A stretch of 64,000 nt of DNA from Lycocorax pyrrhopterus obiensis (taxonomy: Eukaryota; Chordata; Aves; Passeriformes; Paradisaeidae): positions 5,598,830 through 5,662,829 of the forward strand of contig JACSVZ010000022.1 in assembly GCA_014706295.1 (NCBI GenBank), in the 5' to 3' direction. This document shows, piece after piece, positions 36,076 to 47,775 of the stretch. The position numbers and the translations under genes were made by a program. Numbering within the stretch: position 1 is the stretch's first letter; every line of letters begins with the position of its first letter. The notes below the pieces were generated by a model. The model ran no database searches, was not told the DNA's origin, and saw only the letters and a program-made list of their open reading frames with translations.

Positions 36076-36612
36076 GCAGGTTCACAGCTCCCCAGCAGTC
36101 CAGAAAACTGTAGAAAATGGTCTAAAAATAATAGGGAAAAACCACTTTTAAAAGCCCTCCCCTTGTTTGGGATCCATTCCCACGCGGATGACAAGTTGTT
36201 GTGAGCGCTGACGTGTAGGCGGAATTGGCAATGCCTGATGAAAATGCTTTTAATTACCACACTCAAGTTATGGTTTTGTAAAACAATAACATTTTGCTTG
36301 TCTGAAAGCTGAGTATTTATTATTCTCCAACTGTCAAATATTAGTCTGAGTACAAGCAACAGCCCTTGGATTTCTCTCAAAAGGCTTGGGTGATCCTTTG
36401 CTAGCAACAGGCGAGGGGGTACAGGTGCAGAGTGAATAATCTCTGTTTTTACACTTTTCCCAGAGTTTGTTTTTTAATCTTTCCATTCCAGGGCTCCAAT
36501 CTGAGCTCTCTTTTAGGTCTCTTCTCTCCTGGACTTTCCTGGACAACAAAGGACACCTGGGGATCCAGCAGCACTGGGGAACTCCTCTTACTTTTCCCAG
36601 GTATGCTCCTGT

Positions 36613-36979
36613 TGTATGGATGCTGAAAAAGCTTCAGCAGAGAATTTCTTCAGCTCTCTGCAGTATTTTGTGAGAGCTCTGTCTTTCCCATGCAAGTAAC
36701 TCAAAACAATGTTACAGTTTTGTAAATTTCTTGCAGCTGCAGGTTGTTTTGCAGGATTGTTATGGTTCTAACTAGAAAAACATTCAGAGATGGGTGTCTT
36801 AGAACTTGGCCAATCCCCTTAGGGGGTGGATGGCAAAAAACCAATTACCTTATGCCATTTAACACACTTTGTGAACTAACATATAAAAGCATTCTGAGAG
36901 TTCATTAAAGTGCTTCCATTTATGCCTGAGCCTGGACTTTGTGTCGTTTCTCTGCTCGTCCGTGGGGAAAACAGCGACA
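36613..36979 (+). mobile_element. second solo LTR of the same retroviral family
   Basis: A 367-bp element starting tgtatgg and ending gcgaca, clearly homologous along its full length to 34124-34497 (shared 'gagatgggtgtcttagaact', 'tggccaatccccttaggggg', TATA box at 36882-36888). The immediate flanks share only CTGT (36609-36612 and 36980-36983) instead of the 6 bp seen for its partner, so either the duplication has decayed or a boundary is off. No internal viral sequence adjoins it. Confidence 0.83.
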
Positions 36980-36983
36980 CTGT

Positions 36984-37414
36984 TGTACATCCCTTCTACA
37001 TTTGTTTGTTTGCACCAGTGCCAAACGTCCCCCTCCTCAAAACCCACTGCTTCCTTAATTCTTTCCTGTTACCTCTTGTTTGGTATAAAATGTGGGGCTA
37101 ATGGGCACTGGAAAAGCCAAACTTTGCTTCTTGCAATCTGCAAAAAAGATATTTTGCCTCTTCTCCAACCTAAAAGGTCAGGGTGTCACCGCTTTTCTCC
37201 CCAGTGTTTTGGCACTGATTGATTGGAAGAGGAACAGCCCCAAAACTGACGGATGAATGGAAATGCTGAGCCTGTGCTATCAGGAACAGCGAGGGCCAGG
37301 GACAATGTTGCAGCCTTATAGTATTGAAATCCTGGGATTTTTCCTTTTCTGGTGCAAACACACTCACCTGGAAGGGGCCTTTCCACACACCAGGATATTT
37401 GGGGGTGGATGTGA
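36984..37414. other. non-coding unique sequence
   Basis: Nothing is supported. A minus-strand segment (about 37074-37138) happens to sit between an acceptor-like 'tttttgcag' and a donor-like GAG|GTAACA, but I regard it as a chance pairing. Confidence 0.4.
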
Positions 37415-37572
37415 AGCAATCACAGCCCCACGGCTGCCAGAGCTCCAGGAGCATTTAGGCAATGCTCTCTGACACAGAGTGGGGTTTTTGGGGTGTCTGT
37501 GCAGGGCCAGGAGCTGGACTGGATGATCCCTGTGGGTCCCTTTCCCCTGAGGATATTCCGTGATTCTCTAAC
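37415..37572 (+). mobile_element. CR1 LINE 3' tail, sense
   Basis: Same subfamily as 2630-2858: 'cggctgccagagctccagga', 'gtgtctgtgcagggccagga', 'tggatgatccctgtgggtcc' and the end 'gaggatattccgtgattctc'. About 158 bases remain. Confidence 0.85.
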
Positions 37573-40500
37573 AGGCCAGCCAAGAAAGCCAAGGAGTTCA
37601 ATTCCAGTCCCAAACTGGAGAATTTGACTTATCTTCTTCCTTAGAGCACATCGGATCTTTGACGACCCAGAAACTCAGCAAGAAACTGCTTAGGAGTTTT
37701 TCTCTCCTACAAATACATGGCTCCTGCTGGAAAACAATTGGAGAGGAGAAAAATTAGCACAGGACATTATACATGACAGTGTCTGATCTCAGAGAGGGAA
37801 GGGTTTGGGAGAAAGAAGAGTTTGCATTTGTGGGGCTGCTGGGAGTGGTGGCAAACCCACATGATTTGAAAATTCCTCTCATGTCCAGTTAAATAAGCTC
37901 TTGGCCTCTTTGGTGCCTGACAAGAAATATTCTGTCAGGAAAGCAAGGATATGTTTTCTGTCTGTCACACACGCACGGACACAAAGGAGCTGCTTGTTTG
38001 CAGCATTTTCTCTGCATTTTGGTGTGTGACTTGGGGGTTGTAGAGAAGTGGTACAGCATTCTCTTCCTTCTATCCTTTAGCTACCAGGACAGCAAGAAAC
38101 TCTGGGAGACTACGTCTGCAGCCAGTGTATACTGCAAAAGTGACCTAAATTACTGTTAATTGTAGTGGCAGGACCAAATGGCTGTCCTCGGTGTGTTTAC
38201 AACTGGAGAAACAAACAGTTTGTTCTCAAGATAATGACAAACCAGTTATATTTTGTCTACAAAAGGACTGTTTGTTCTCTAAATACCTGCACCAGGAACT
38301 GTGTTTGTGAAAGAAAAACAAAATATCTTCATGAGCAGTCCCCTGCCTGGAGCTGCCCTCTCTGGGATGCTGGCTTTGCTCACCCAGCTCTAGTCAAAGC
38401 AAAAAAAAGAGATTCAGTTTTCTGTCAGGGAATGGGGACTTGGGAGCAAGCCTTGATCAGGTCAGAGATGTAAATACGTAAACAGAAAGCCACTTGGCTT
38501 GTTAGAGATTTCTGACATTGCCACAAATTTCTTGAGGCCTGTTAACCACCAAAACCAACCTGATCCCGGGGTTCAGCTGTCTCTGAGGTGCTGGCATCCC
38601 TGCAGTGGAGATTGGATAGAAACTACAGCTGCTCTGAGTGGTGCCATTCATGGGCCAACACTGCTTTCATCTCTGATGGCATCTGAAAAATATCCCAAAA
38701 TTAATTGTCCAAGAGATGTCCATTGAATCAGGAACCTCAGAAAGCCAGAAGAAAGAATGGCTGAGACCTCACCATCTCACCTTAAATTTCATCCGACCTG
38801 GAAACTCAGCTTCTATCCTGCCATCAAGGTGTCAATGACATTAAATTATTTTAAAATGTTTTTAGACCATTCCTGCAGATGTGTCTTTCAGAAAATGTTA
38901 TTATTCTTTGGTTTTAAAGGTAGCTTGTGACCCAAATGCTGATACATCCTGCCTTTGCTGAAAACTCCAGTGTGTGTCCATGCCTCGCCTTTCCTGGATT
39001 GTCACTGAACACAAGAAAACCAGCTTAGAGAAAGAAAGAAGTAAATCTTTAAAGACTCAAAACTGAATTCACTGTCAGCTGTCTGTGTGTATCTCTCAGA
39101 CTTGTATCAGAGACTGGGAAATTTATTGCAGCAGCTCTGATTAGATGGAATGAAATAATGCCACAGAGACGGAAGTGAGCGCTGAAAATCCTTACCAGTG
39201 TGGTTTACAACCTCCTGCTCCCTGTGTGAATGCACCTGTATGGACTCCACTGCAGATGGACCCACTTTCATCTCTCCAACCCGTGAGATGAGGGGTCAGG
39301 GTCATGTTTTAATGCCTTGCTTACGTGTGGGGCCACCTGACAGGTGACCATGTACAGCAGAGTTCAGGCTGCCAGCTTCCAAATATCCTGGCAATCCTCT
39401 TTCCCCTGCTGAATGGCTTTGTTGTGCTTAGTTGGCCCATTCCTCATTGCCAGGCTCTCAGGACCACACTTCCTGCAGTCTGGGATGAGCTGCAGGCTCT
39501 TCTTCCAGGCTTGGGACTTGACATTCAGCTGAACTGTCACCTCCAGCGTGATGTGGAAGTCACAGGGTGTGACACTCTTCAGGTGGGAAGATGCACGGGG
39601 CGTGATGGTCTCCATCATTCCCACAACTCCAGGGAGCTGGGACAGGGACAAGGAGGAGCGAGCAGGACATACAAGAAGCTGGGACACAGGAGATGCAGCA
39701 GCACAGGCAGCAGGATGGTCTGTGAGATAAACAGCTCCTGTTCCCTGCATCTCCCTGCTCCCAGCAAGGCTCTGCATTTCTCCTGTTCAACCCAGAAACG
39801 GGAGGACATTCTTCACCTGGATTCACACATGGGATGATCCACGAAGACAACATTATCAATCACCAGGAAAGCTGCTCTGCTGAGCTCTATAAATAAACAG
39901 CTTCCTCACAGCCTCATACACCAGGCTGCTGGAGATTATTTCTGCCAGAAGTCTTCAGTGCTTCCTTACCATTAATTCTCTTTTTGAGAGTGATTCACCT
40001 TGAACAGCGAATGTTTTCTCGAGTATCTTGTTCTGATCAGAGTGTTCCCCCCGACCTTATAATCTGCAGCTCTGTTAATGCCTTAATAGCACCTGGTTAT
40101 CCCAACACAGCAGGGCAGTGCTGGATCGATGTGCCATCCAGGATTAGGAGTCTTCTGGGCTTTCTGGGAAACCCTTGCTGCTGTTTGTAGAACAGTGTGA
40201 CTTCTTTCTTCCTCACTGCAAAGTACAGGCTTACAGACCCCTCACTACTGCCTGTAAAAAAAACATCACTCCCTCAGTCAGGTCCAACTCTTTAGAACTT
40301 CTGTTTTGTTTCTTATTTTTTTTCTCCTTTCCAAAATTGCCTCTTTTGCAGAAAAGAGCTTTGCTTTTCTCCATTCTGCTGGGCTGTCCATATCCATCCT
40401 TCACGAGGCTTTTCAGGTGCATTCCTTTGAAACCAGCAAAAATTTAGTACAAATAACCACCTTTTGCATTCCTAACGACACCTTCCCGGGAAAGAGGGGC

Positions 40501-41400
40501 TGGACTCATTCTTGCTACTGCTTCTGCTTGGACTGGCTTTCCAAAGCAGGCTGCAGTGGCCCAGGTCACTGGAGTTTCCCAGCAGAGCTACTGCAGTATT
40601 TAGGTCTCATCTGTAACCTTCTAATGAGCACTCAATATGTATTTAGGACCCTTCCTTTCATTTCCTGTTTTCTACAAGAATTTTGGGTACCTTGAACGTG
40701 AAAATCTTGCAAGTTCATAGCTCTTACTGAGAAGAAATGCAAAGCACTGAGTAGGACTAGCAGAGTTTATCACTTCTCTCTCTGACTTTATCATTTGTTT
40801 TCCTGAGCCCTGTTTTCACTGTGGTCAAAAGAAAACCTTGAACTAGTTTGTTTTTTTCTAAAAAGCAGAGACTTGCTGGCCTTGCAGAACCACATTTACC
40901 TTGCAGACTCAACTTTTCCAGTATTTGCCCAGTTTTGCCCTCTCCGTTAACCTTCCTGACACCCACCAGTAGGAGCCAGGACCAGTTTGTGGGGGAAAAG
41001 AAGGAAAGCAGGGAAGAGCTGGAGGAATCACTCGCAGGGCTGGGCTGGCAATTGTGGTGTCAGATGTTCTCCAGGGCTTGGTTAAACCCTCCCCAGGACA
41101 CTGCAGTTGTGTGTATTCAACAAACCCCTGTGATACTTCTGGGATTTTATAACATTCCTACATTGCAGCACTTACCCACACAGGGAAAGTGGGAATATCT
41201 GTGGCATTCAGATTCACACACAGCCAGGGAAAAGTGCAAATGCACATTGTATGGAGAATTGTAACACCAGAATTTTTTTTTTTTGACTGTTGCAAAAGGA
41301 GTGAAGTCATATTTGGCAAAGATATTTACTGGTTATATGCCATTACAACCACTGAAAATGTAAAGGTTTTCTGTGAATTTTCCAGGAGATATTAAAAAAA
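37573..41400. other. non-coding unique sequence
   Basis: No gene is firmly supported in 3.8 kb. At 39325-39837 frames of 170 (plus) and 137 (minus) codons are open over the same bases; the minus frame is discussed in the findings. A T-run is at 41273-41284. Confidence 0.45.
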
Positions 41401-41716
41401 ATGCTTTGGAGAGGGACTTGGGACAAGGGATGGAGAGACAGGACAAGAGAGAATGGCTTCCCACTTCCAGAGGGCAGGGGTAGGTTGGATATTAAGAAGA
41501 AATTCTTCCCTGGGAAGGTGGGGAGGCCCTGGCACAGGGTGCCCAGAGAAGCTGTGGCTGCCTCTGGGTCCCTGGCAGTGTCCGAGGCCAGGCTGGATGG
41601 GGCTTGGAGCAGCCTGGGACAGTGGAAGGTGTCCCTGCCCATGGCAGGGGGTGGGACTGGATGATCTTTAAGGTCCCTCCAACCCAAACCATTCCGGGAT
41701 TCTGTGATTCTATGTC
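41401..41716 (+). mobile_element. CR1 LINE 3' tail, sense, well preserved
   Basis: About 315 bases, complete to the terminal octamers ('gattctgtgattctatg' at its end). It contains 'ggatattaagaagaaattct', 'aggccctggcacagggtgcc', 'ggatggggcttggagcagcc' and 'gatgatctttaaggtccctc'. It forms an inverted pair with the antisense copy at 43806-44312, 2.1 kb away. Confidence 0.96.
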
Positions 41717-43805
41717 TCCACCCCATCCTCTGCACTGACGGTGCTTCACCCTGAGAAAACAGGTGAGATTAAATTCAGATTTACAGTCAAAATCTGAAAT
41801 GGGTAATTCTGGTGTTTGTGGAGCACAGGCCATCCTGCTCTCACTGCCTCCCAAGCCCCCTCAGCTTGAAATTTCCAGTCCCTGCCACATTGTGTGGCAG
41901 GCCAGACACAAGTACAGATAACACGAAATGGCACAGTGCATCGAATATTGGTCAGGAGTAGGAGGAATTGATTTCTGACTAATAAAGAAAATTCATTACC
42001 CAGACTGAATGAGTCAGAAGGAAATGAAGGCTGCAGTAAAGAGGGAGGATGGACTCATGCACTCTGTTATTTTGGGCTTGCTTGGTTGCAGAAAAGGTCT
42101 GTCTGTGCAGCATCTCCATCTGCACAACCTTGGCCCATGTCCTGCGGCACTATTTCAGCTCAGACACTGCTGCTGCTCTTCAGGGGGAGAGGCCTTTGGT
42201 GGAGGCAGGACTTCAGCATGGTTCGTTCTCCCTTCGGCAAACCAACACCTTTTTAACACCCCCACCCCCCCTCAGGGCTGACAGAAGGGGTTATGGCTGT
42301 GGCCAAGCAGAGCCAGCACACACAGGGGACAAGGACAGGAAGGAGGGGATGAATCCTCAGGGAGATGCTGAGAGATGCTGGCGACAAACGCCTGTTGCTC
42401 CTGCACTCCAGAGCAAAGCAGCAAGACAGGCCTCAGGTATGCACTCAGGGGAGACCAGGTCCTGATCCTAGGAGCTGCCACCATGCCTGGATTTGGCTCC
42501 TGGTGAGGCTTTACTGATGCCTTAGGTTTTAACTTTTATATTTTTCAAATCCTGCACTGCCCAGTGTGTAACTCTGAAGTTTCTTGTATCCTGTTCATTT
42601 CTGCTCTCTCCTGCTGGGCAGACACAACAAAGCCTCTCTGGGCCTGCTCTCCAAGGACACCCAGACCGTCCTAGGCCCAAAAAGTATAAAACAAAGAGCC
42701 TCTGAAGGGGGGCCAAGCTGAGGGGAATTACATCATTAAACTGAAGCTTTAATTGGAGAATTAACCCTGATATGCAAATGAACCAAACCTATAACAGTGT
42801 GAAGAACTCGTGGCCCAGGGTCCATCTCGGGGTCCATCTCGGCAGTGGCCTCTGGCTCCCCAGGGGTACCTTTGAAGGCCTTTCAAATGAATACCCACCT
42901 TTATTCCCTTACTCCTGTCCAGTCTCCGTTTTTTTGGCCTCTTAAGGCATCATTACTTCCTCAACCACCTTGCCTGGCTCAGTGCCTGGGCTGGAGAACA
43001 AGACCAGACTGCCAAGGCAGAGGGATAACAGACCAGGACAAGGTTTGGGGTATCCAGGAACAAGAGTAACCCTGGGATTTGTCTCGATCAGCTCTTCATG
43101 CTCCCCGCAGCCCTGCACTTTTCAGGGCAACCTCAGTGGGAGGCAGAAGGAGCAGAAGGGACGGGTGGGAGGGAGAAGATGCTGCAGTGAGCACCGTGGG
43201 CTCGGTAGCAGTGTGGGGATCACTGTGTCATCCAACACTGGGCACGTGTCTTGTCATCTCCGACCCGGGCAGGAGAGGTTAAGTTTTGTCAAGAGGCCGT
43301 GGGATTTTTTAACAGAACCCTTCTTTCCATCCCACTGAAGGCTCTCTCCTTGGAGGCATCTTCCCTGCCCCTCACTGCTGTTCGTGCCAGGGCTGACGGC
43401 ATCTTCCCTGGCAGGGAATGATATCTTAGTTAGGAGCCTCCTTGTTTAGTCTTACAGCTGTCAATTAATCCCACATTTTCGCTATTCAGACTAGCTGTGG
43501 GTAGCAACATTTCCTGCTGCAGTGAAAATTTGTTGTGAATAAGAGCTGGAAGGGGAACTGCATTAATATTTGACAGCAGTTAGTGCTGAGGGAGCCTTTG
43601 CACTTCACAACCTGAGACCCAGAGGGGTTTCTCAAACCAGCAGTAGTTTAACAGCATTTAAACAAGCTTTTGCCACATGCAGCCCAGCTGGGGACTGCTG
43701 CTGGCCCAGGCACGCTTGTGCCATCCCCAGCTGTGGCCAAGCCCGTTTTGGGCTTGTCTTTCAGAGCAGAGATTTTGGGACATTGGGAGAATAAAAGCAG
43801 CTGAT
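41717..43805. other. non-coding sequence containing an LTR
   Basis: Apart from the LTR at 42703-42949, I see no gene. 43420-43580 ('gtcaattaatcccacatttt' and neighbours) is a conserved-looking AT-rich block. Confidence 0.45.
42703..42949 (+). mobile_element. probable solo LTR or LTR fragment of an avian ERV
   Basis: The segment has LTR architecture: a possible TG start at 42703, 'gcatatcagg'-type U3 replaced by 'gaattaaccctgatatgcaa', a weak TATA ('cctataacag', about 42788-42797), then 'cacctttattccctta', 'ctgtccagtctccg' and 'ggcctcttaaggca' ending at 42949, which I recognise as the R/U5 end of an avian retroviral LTR. A 12-bp duplication (42817-42828, 42829-42840) lies within it. No target-site duplication was found, so the 5' boundary is uncertain. 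Confidence 0.5.
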
Positions 43806-44312
43806 CACAGAATCATCGGATCACAGAGTGGTTTGTGTGGGAAGGGATCTTAAAGCTCATCCAGTGCCACCCCCTGCCATGGGCAGGGACACCTTCCACT
43901 GTCCCAGGCTGCTCCAAGCCCCATCCAACCTGGCCTTGGACATTTCCAGGGATCCAGGGGCAGCCACAGCTTCTCTGGGCACCTTGTGCCAGGGCCTCCC
44001 CACCCTCACAGGGAAGAATTTCTTCTTAATATCCCATCTATCCCTGCCCTCTGGCAGTATAAAGCCATGACTCCTTGACTGTCACTCCATGCCTTGTCCA
44101 AAGTCCCTCTCCAGCTCTCTTGGAGTCCCTTTAGGCACTGGAAGGGGCTCTGAGGTTTCCCCAGAGCCTTCTCCTCTCCAGGCTGAACACCCCCAGCTCT
44201 CCCATCTTGTCTCCATAGCAGTGGTTCTCCAGCCCTTGGATCATGTTTGTGGCCCCTTCTGGACTCACTCCAGTGGGTTCATGTCTTTCCTCTGTTGGGA
44301 ACCCCAGTGAAC
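43806..44312 (-). mobile_element. CR1 LINE 3' region, antisense, longest copy here
   Basis: About 500 bases. Reading the plus strand from the octamer end: 'cacagaatcatcggatcaca', 'ccccctgccatgggcaggga', 'ggatccaggggcagccacag', 'cttcttaatatcccatctat', 'ccaaagtccctctccagctc', 'ccagagccttctcctctcca', 'ggctgaacacccccagctct' and 'ccttctggactcactccagt'. It extends farthest toward the CR1 coding region of all copies in the window but still stops in the 3' untranslated part. No ORF2 is present. Confidence 0.95.
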
Positions 44313-47300
44313 AGGCGCTGCCCAACTTTGGGTCCTGGTGGCCCAGCACAGACACCCACAGCCATCAGTACATGGACCATGTCCTTCCACAGCTGCACCA
44401 GCCTTGCAGGTCCCTCCCCACCGACACCCTGAACAGCCAGAAAGTCCCCGTGCCAGCAGACCTTGCTTCATGGCACAGGGATCCATGATCTAAACCACCC
44501 AGTGGTACTGCAACCAGTAAATATCAGGGAAAAAATCTTCATGGGGAAAACAGAATGCTTTTTTTGGCCCAAAATAGATCTGTTAATTTCAAAGTTTTCT
44601 TCATTTTTTTTTACAATGTTTTCAATAAAACTACATTAACTTCAAATCATGAAAGGGATGCGTTTCATATTTTTCAAAGTTTGAAGATGGTTACATAACC
44701 ATAATGAGCCTGAATGCATTCTGTGTGTTCAGATGCCTGCAATTTTTTCACCCAAATTAGGCTTTCTCTAAAACTGCTCCCCCGTGGGGCTGCCAACACT
44801 GTAGTGTTAATGTTGAGAGAAAATGCACTAAATCCACCTGCCATCTCCATGAACAGGGGGATCACATCCTGAACACCCAGAAGAGTGGAGCCAAACCAGC
44901 ACTGAGCCTGCACTTAGCAGGTCCTCAAGGCAGCAAAGGTCGTAGGGCGATGCTTGCCCACAGCCCCTCCACTCCAGCAATACTCCATCCCACTTCTACC
45001 TGGAAAACTCCCTCCCAGAGGCTCCCCTGGCTGTTATGGACAAGCAGAGCCTCGTGCTGCCTCCCCAGCCCTTGCCAGGCATCTCCACTATCTCCACGCC
45101 CTCGAGGCGGGCGGCCCGGGGGGCGCAGACAGTGTGTGTGAACCCACTGCCCTCCCACATCCCTGCTCCTCTTGGCACAGATAAGAGCACCCGAGGAAAG
45201 ACCTTGGGAGACAAGGCGCAGATTTATTTGGTCTTTCAGCTGCGTGAGGCTGCTGGCTGCTGTGTGATCTTTGATAAACTCCGGGATGCAGAGAGACGCA
45301 AGTTTGCAGAAGTCCCTGCCAGCAGCTGACACAGATGCTGCCTGGCACAGCACCAGGGAGCTGTGACACTCATTTGATCATATGTTTATGCACATGTCCC
45401 TCACATACTGATAGGCACAGCGATAGCCTCTGGGCCTGCCCTCGCAAAGCACGAGCAGCTGAATTTCTGGGCCTGCACGCAAGGTTTAGAAACGACGGCA
45501 CAACGTTTTTCAAAGGCCTCTCCGCGTGGTGTAGGAACTTTCCAAATGTTGCTGGCACCCAAGACTTATAGAACAGGTTTTGTCTTGCTGTGAAAGAAAT
45601 CACATCAAGTCTGCACTTCTTGACTCCCTAGTCCAGCTCTGCCCCACGGCATTTATCCATGCTTGGCCAAACACTTTTTACCCAGACAGTCTTCAAGCCC
45701 TCCTGGCTGAGATCTCTCATTCCAAAGTAGCCCCATCAGGGTGTTCCTTCAGTCCCATGGCATGAAAACAGGACAGCAGTGACCTTGTGGGTTCTTCTAT
45801 AACCCCAAGAGTGGTGGCACTGGCTGCAGTGAGTTCTCTGCCCTGTGACTCCACTCCATTAAACATTGGTCCCTCATAGTGCTTTAACTCTGTCTTTAAC
45901 CATCCCCTTCCCATAACCTTTTGCAGACACAGCCCATTCCAGCACCCTGCCAGCAGGGCTGGAGCTGCAGAAGAGCCCCCAGGAGTGTTGAGGGTTGCAG
46001 TTTGCAGCCCTGCTTTCCCCAGCCCTGGCATGGTGTTCTCCCGGAGCAAACACGTGCTGTGCCTCTGTATCACTTGCCATGACCAGCTTCATTTTGTGCT
46101 GCTTATGAATTATTGCTGGCCCCTGTGGCTCTCGTCAGCACTTCCCCCTGTCTCACAGAGACATTGATTCATACACACATGAATGTTCCCAGGCTTAATT
46201 AAACTCGTGGTCCCTTCCTGACGCTCTTCATCGTGTGCACAAAGGCGGCTGTACAGCTTTGGGTGGGCTGGGGATGTGCCCACCTCCCCTGCTTTGTGCC
46301 TCCTTTGTGCTCAGACCCCATCAAATTTCCAAAGTCTCCATCCCATCTTGAAATGGACCCATCATTTTCATCCTCTGCAGTTCAGTGTGTTAAGTTCTGT
46401 TCCCCTTGGATCTCTTGTCCAGCGAACCCCAGGGCCTGTGTGTGGCCCTGTTGTCCAGGCTCCAGCCACACTGGCCTTTCATCTCTGGGTAGGATTATTC
46501 TCCAGCTCTCTTCCACCAGCCATAAAAAGCAGTATATCACCAGTAAACTTGAGATCAAAACTGACAAGCAAGCTTTTTAGATGAGCCTGTTCTGCTGTAT
46601 GTAATTAATGTGTCTTGTTTTCTTCATTTATATTTTATTTATATGCTTTTATGTATTGTGAGAACCTCCGAGAGGGTTTTCTTTTTATGAATTGCGCTTT
46701 GTAAAACAGGAGAACTGATGTTGATGAAATAGTTATTATCAGCTAAAGACTGCACTCCCAGACTGTGCCTCCCTTCCAACTGGCAATCTGTCACTCTTCC
46801 AAACGTGACCGACAGACAGACAGCCGGGCAGCTCCCAGGAGGGAGCCAGGAGGAGGAGGAGAGAGCAGAGATGATGATGAAGGTAATTAAAAATAGAGAA
46901 AGACTCCTTCGCCACAAATCACAGCGAGAACTTTCAGAGAAGAAAATAGCGAACCTAAAAGATATTGCCTAAGGGGGCTTTTACTGATTTTAGACTGTGT
47001 TGCTCAGATCAGTTTGCTTCAGTGAGCGTCTGTACCAGTTTTTTTAGGATGGAAGAAATAATTGCCAGCATGGGGGCTGGAGGGAGGACTTTTTAATTTT
47101 AATTTAGTTTCCCTAAAAAGTCTTTCTTCATTTAAATCTTGGAAGCAGGAGTGTATCTGAGGGAGAAGCTGATTGAAAATGGATCATTTAGAGCTTAGCT
47201 CCCATCTTTGTGTTGATTAAGTGTTTGCCAAGCTACTGCCCCAAAGGGAATTTCGCTGTTTTTTATAATAAATCCCTGAAAAACAGGTTTCACTGGGACC

Positions 47301-47620
47301 ACTGAGATGGCAATCAAAGCTTGAGTGCTGGAATCAGGGAGTAGGAGCACAGAGGCTCCTGTACATAATTCACTCAAGGAAAATGGGAAACAACTCCACC
47401 AGTTCAGCAGCATCCTTCCTGCTAAGTATGTGGATTAACTGGGACAAATGTTCTCCCAATGAAAAATCAAGGATGCGAGAGGAATCCCTGCCTACCTTGG
47501 TGCTGGGGAGCATGGGTTGAGGCTGGGCTGTGCTGGGGGTGGTGTCTGGAGCCTCTGGGGTGGGAGTACAATGAAAGGGTGCATTCTACCCACCCTCCAC
47601 AAGCATTCATGAAGTTCTCC
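44313..47620. other. non-coding unique sequence
   Basis: No gene is supported. 45080-45330 is relatively CpG-rich, with an open plus frame (45036-45329) that matches no family I know. 46560-47280 is AT-rich and conserved-looking. Confidence 0.45.
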
Positions 47621-47775
47621 ACAGAATCAGAGAATCCCAGAATGGCTTGGGTGGGAAGGGACTTTAAAGACCATCCAGTCCAACCTCTCACCTTCCACTA
47701 TCCCAGGTTGCTCCAAGCCCCATCCATCTGGGCCTTGAACACTTCCAGGGATGGAGCATCTGTGAGCAGCCCAAA
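47621..47775 (-). mobile_element. CR1 LINE 3' end, antisense
   Basis: Antisense CR1 beginning with the octamer region ('cacagaatcagagaatccca'), then 'gggtgggaagggactttaaa', 'gaccatccagtccaacctct', 'ccaggttgctccaagcccca' and 'gaacacttccagggatggag'. The block around 'gccatgggcagggaca' is missing, so it carries a deletion of about 20 bases. Confidence 0.9.

Larger units (their letters stand above)
34504..36608. other. interval between the two solo LTRs
   Basis: Contains the ancient CR1 tail (35668-36075) and a conserved-looking, CpG-retaining block at about 36170-36360, with TAATTA at 36251-36256 and a TGACGT half-CRE. There is no gag, pol or env sequence, so this is host DNA and not a proviral interior. 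A poly-A run is at about 34628-34640. Confidence 0.6.

Noticed and set aside
34124..36979. A short provirus bounded by two LTRs
   Set aside because: The left LTR has its own duplication on both sides, and the interior is host DNA with an ancient CR1, with no viral genes.
37074..37138. Minus-strand mini-exon between TTTTTGCAG and GAG|GTAACA
   Set aside because: Only 65 bp, weak donor, sequence adjacent to an LTR, and no protein resemblance; probably chance.
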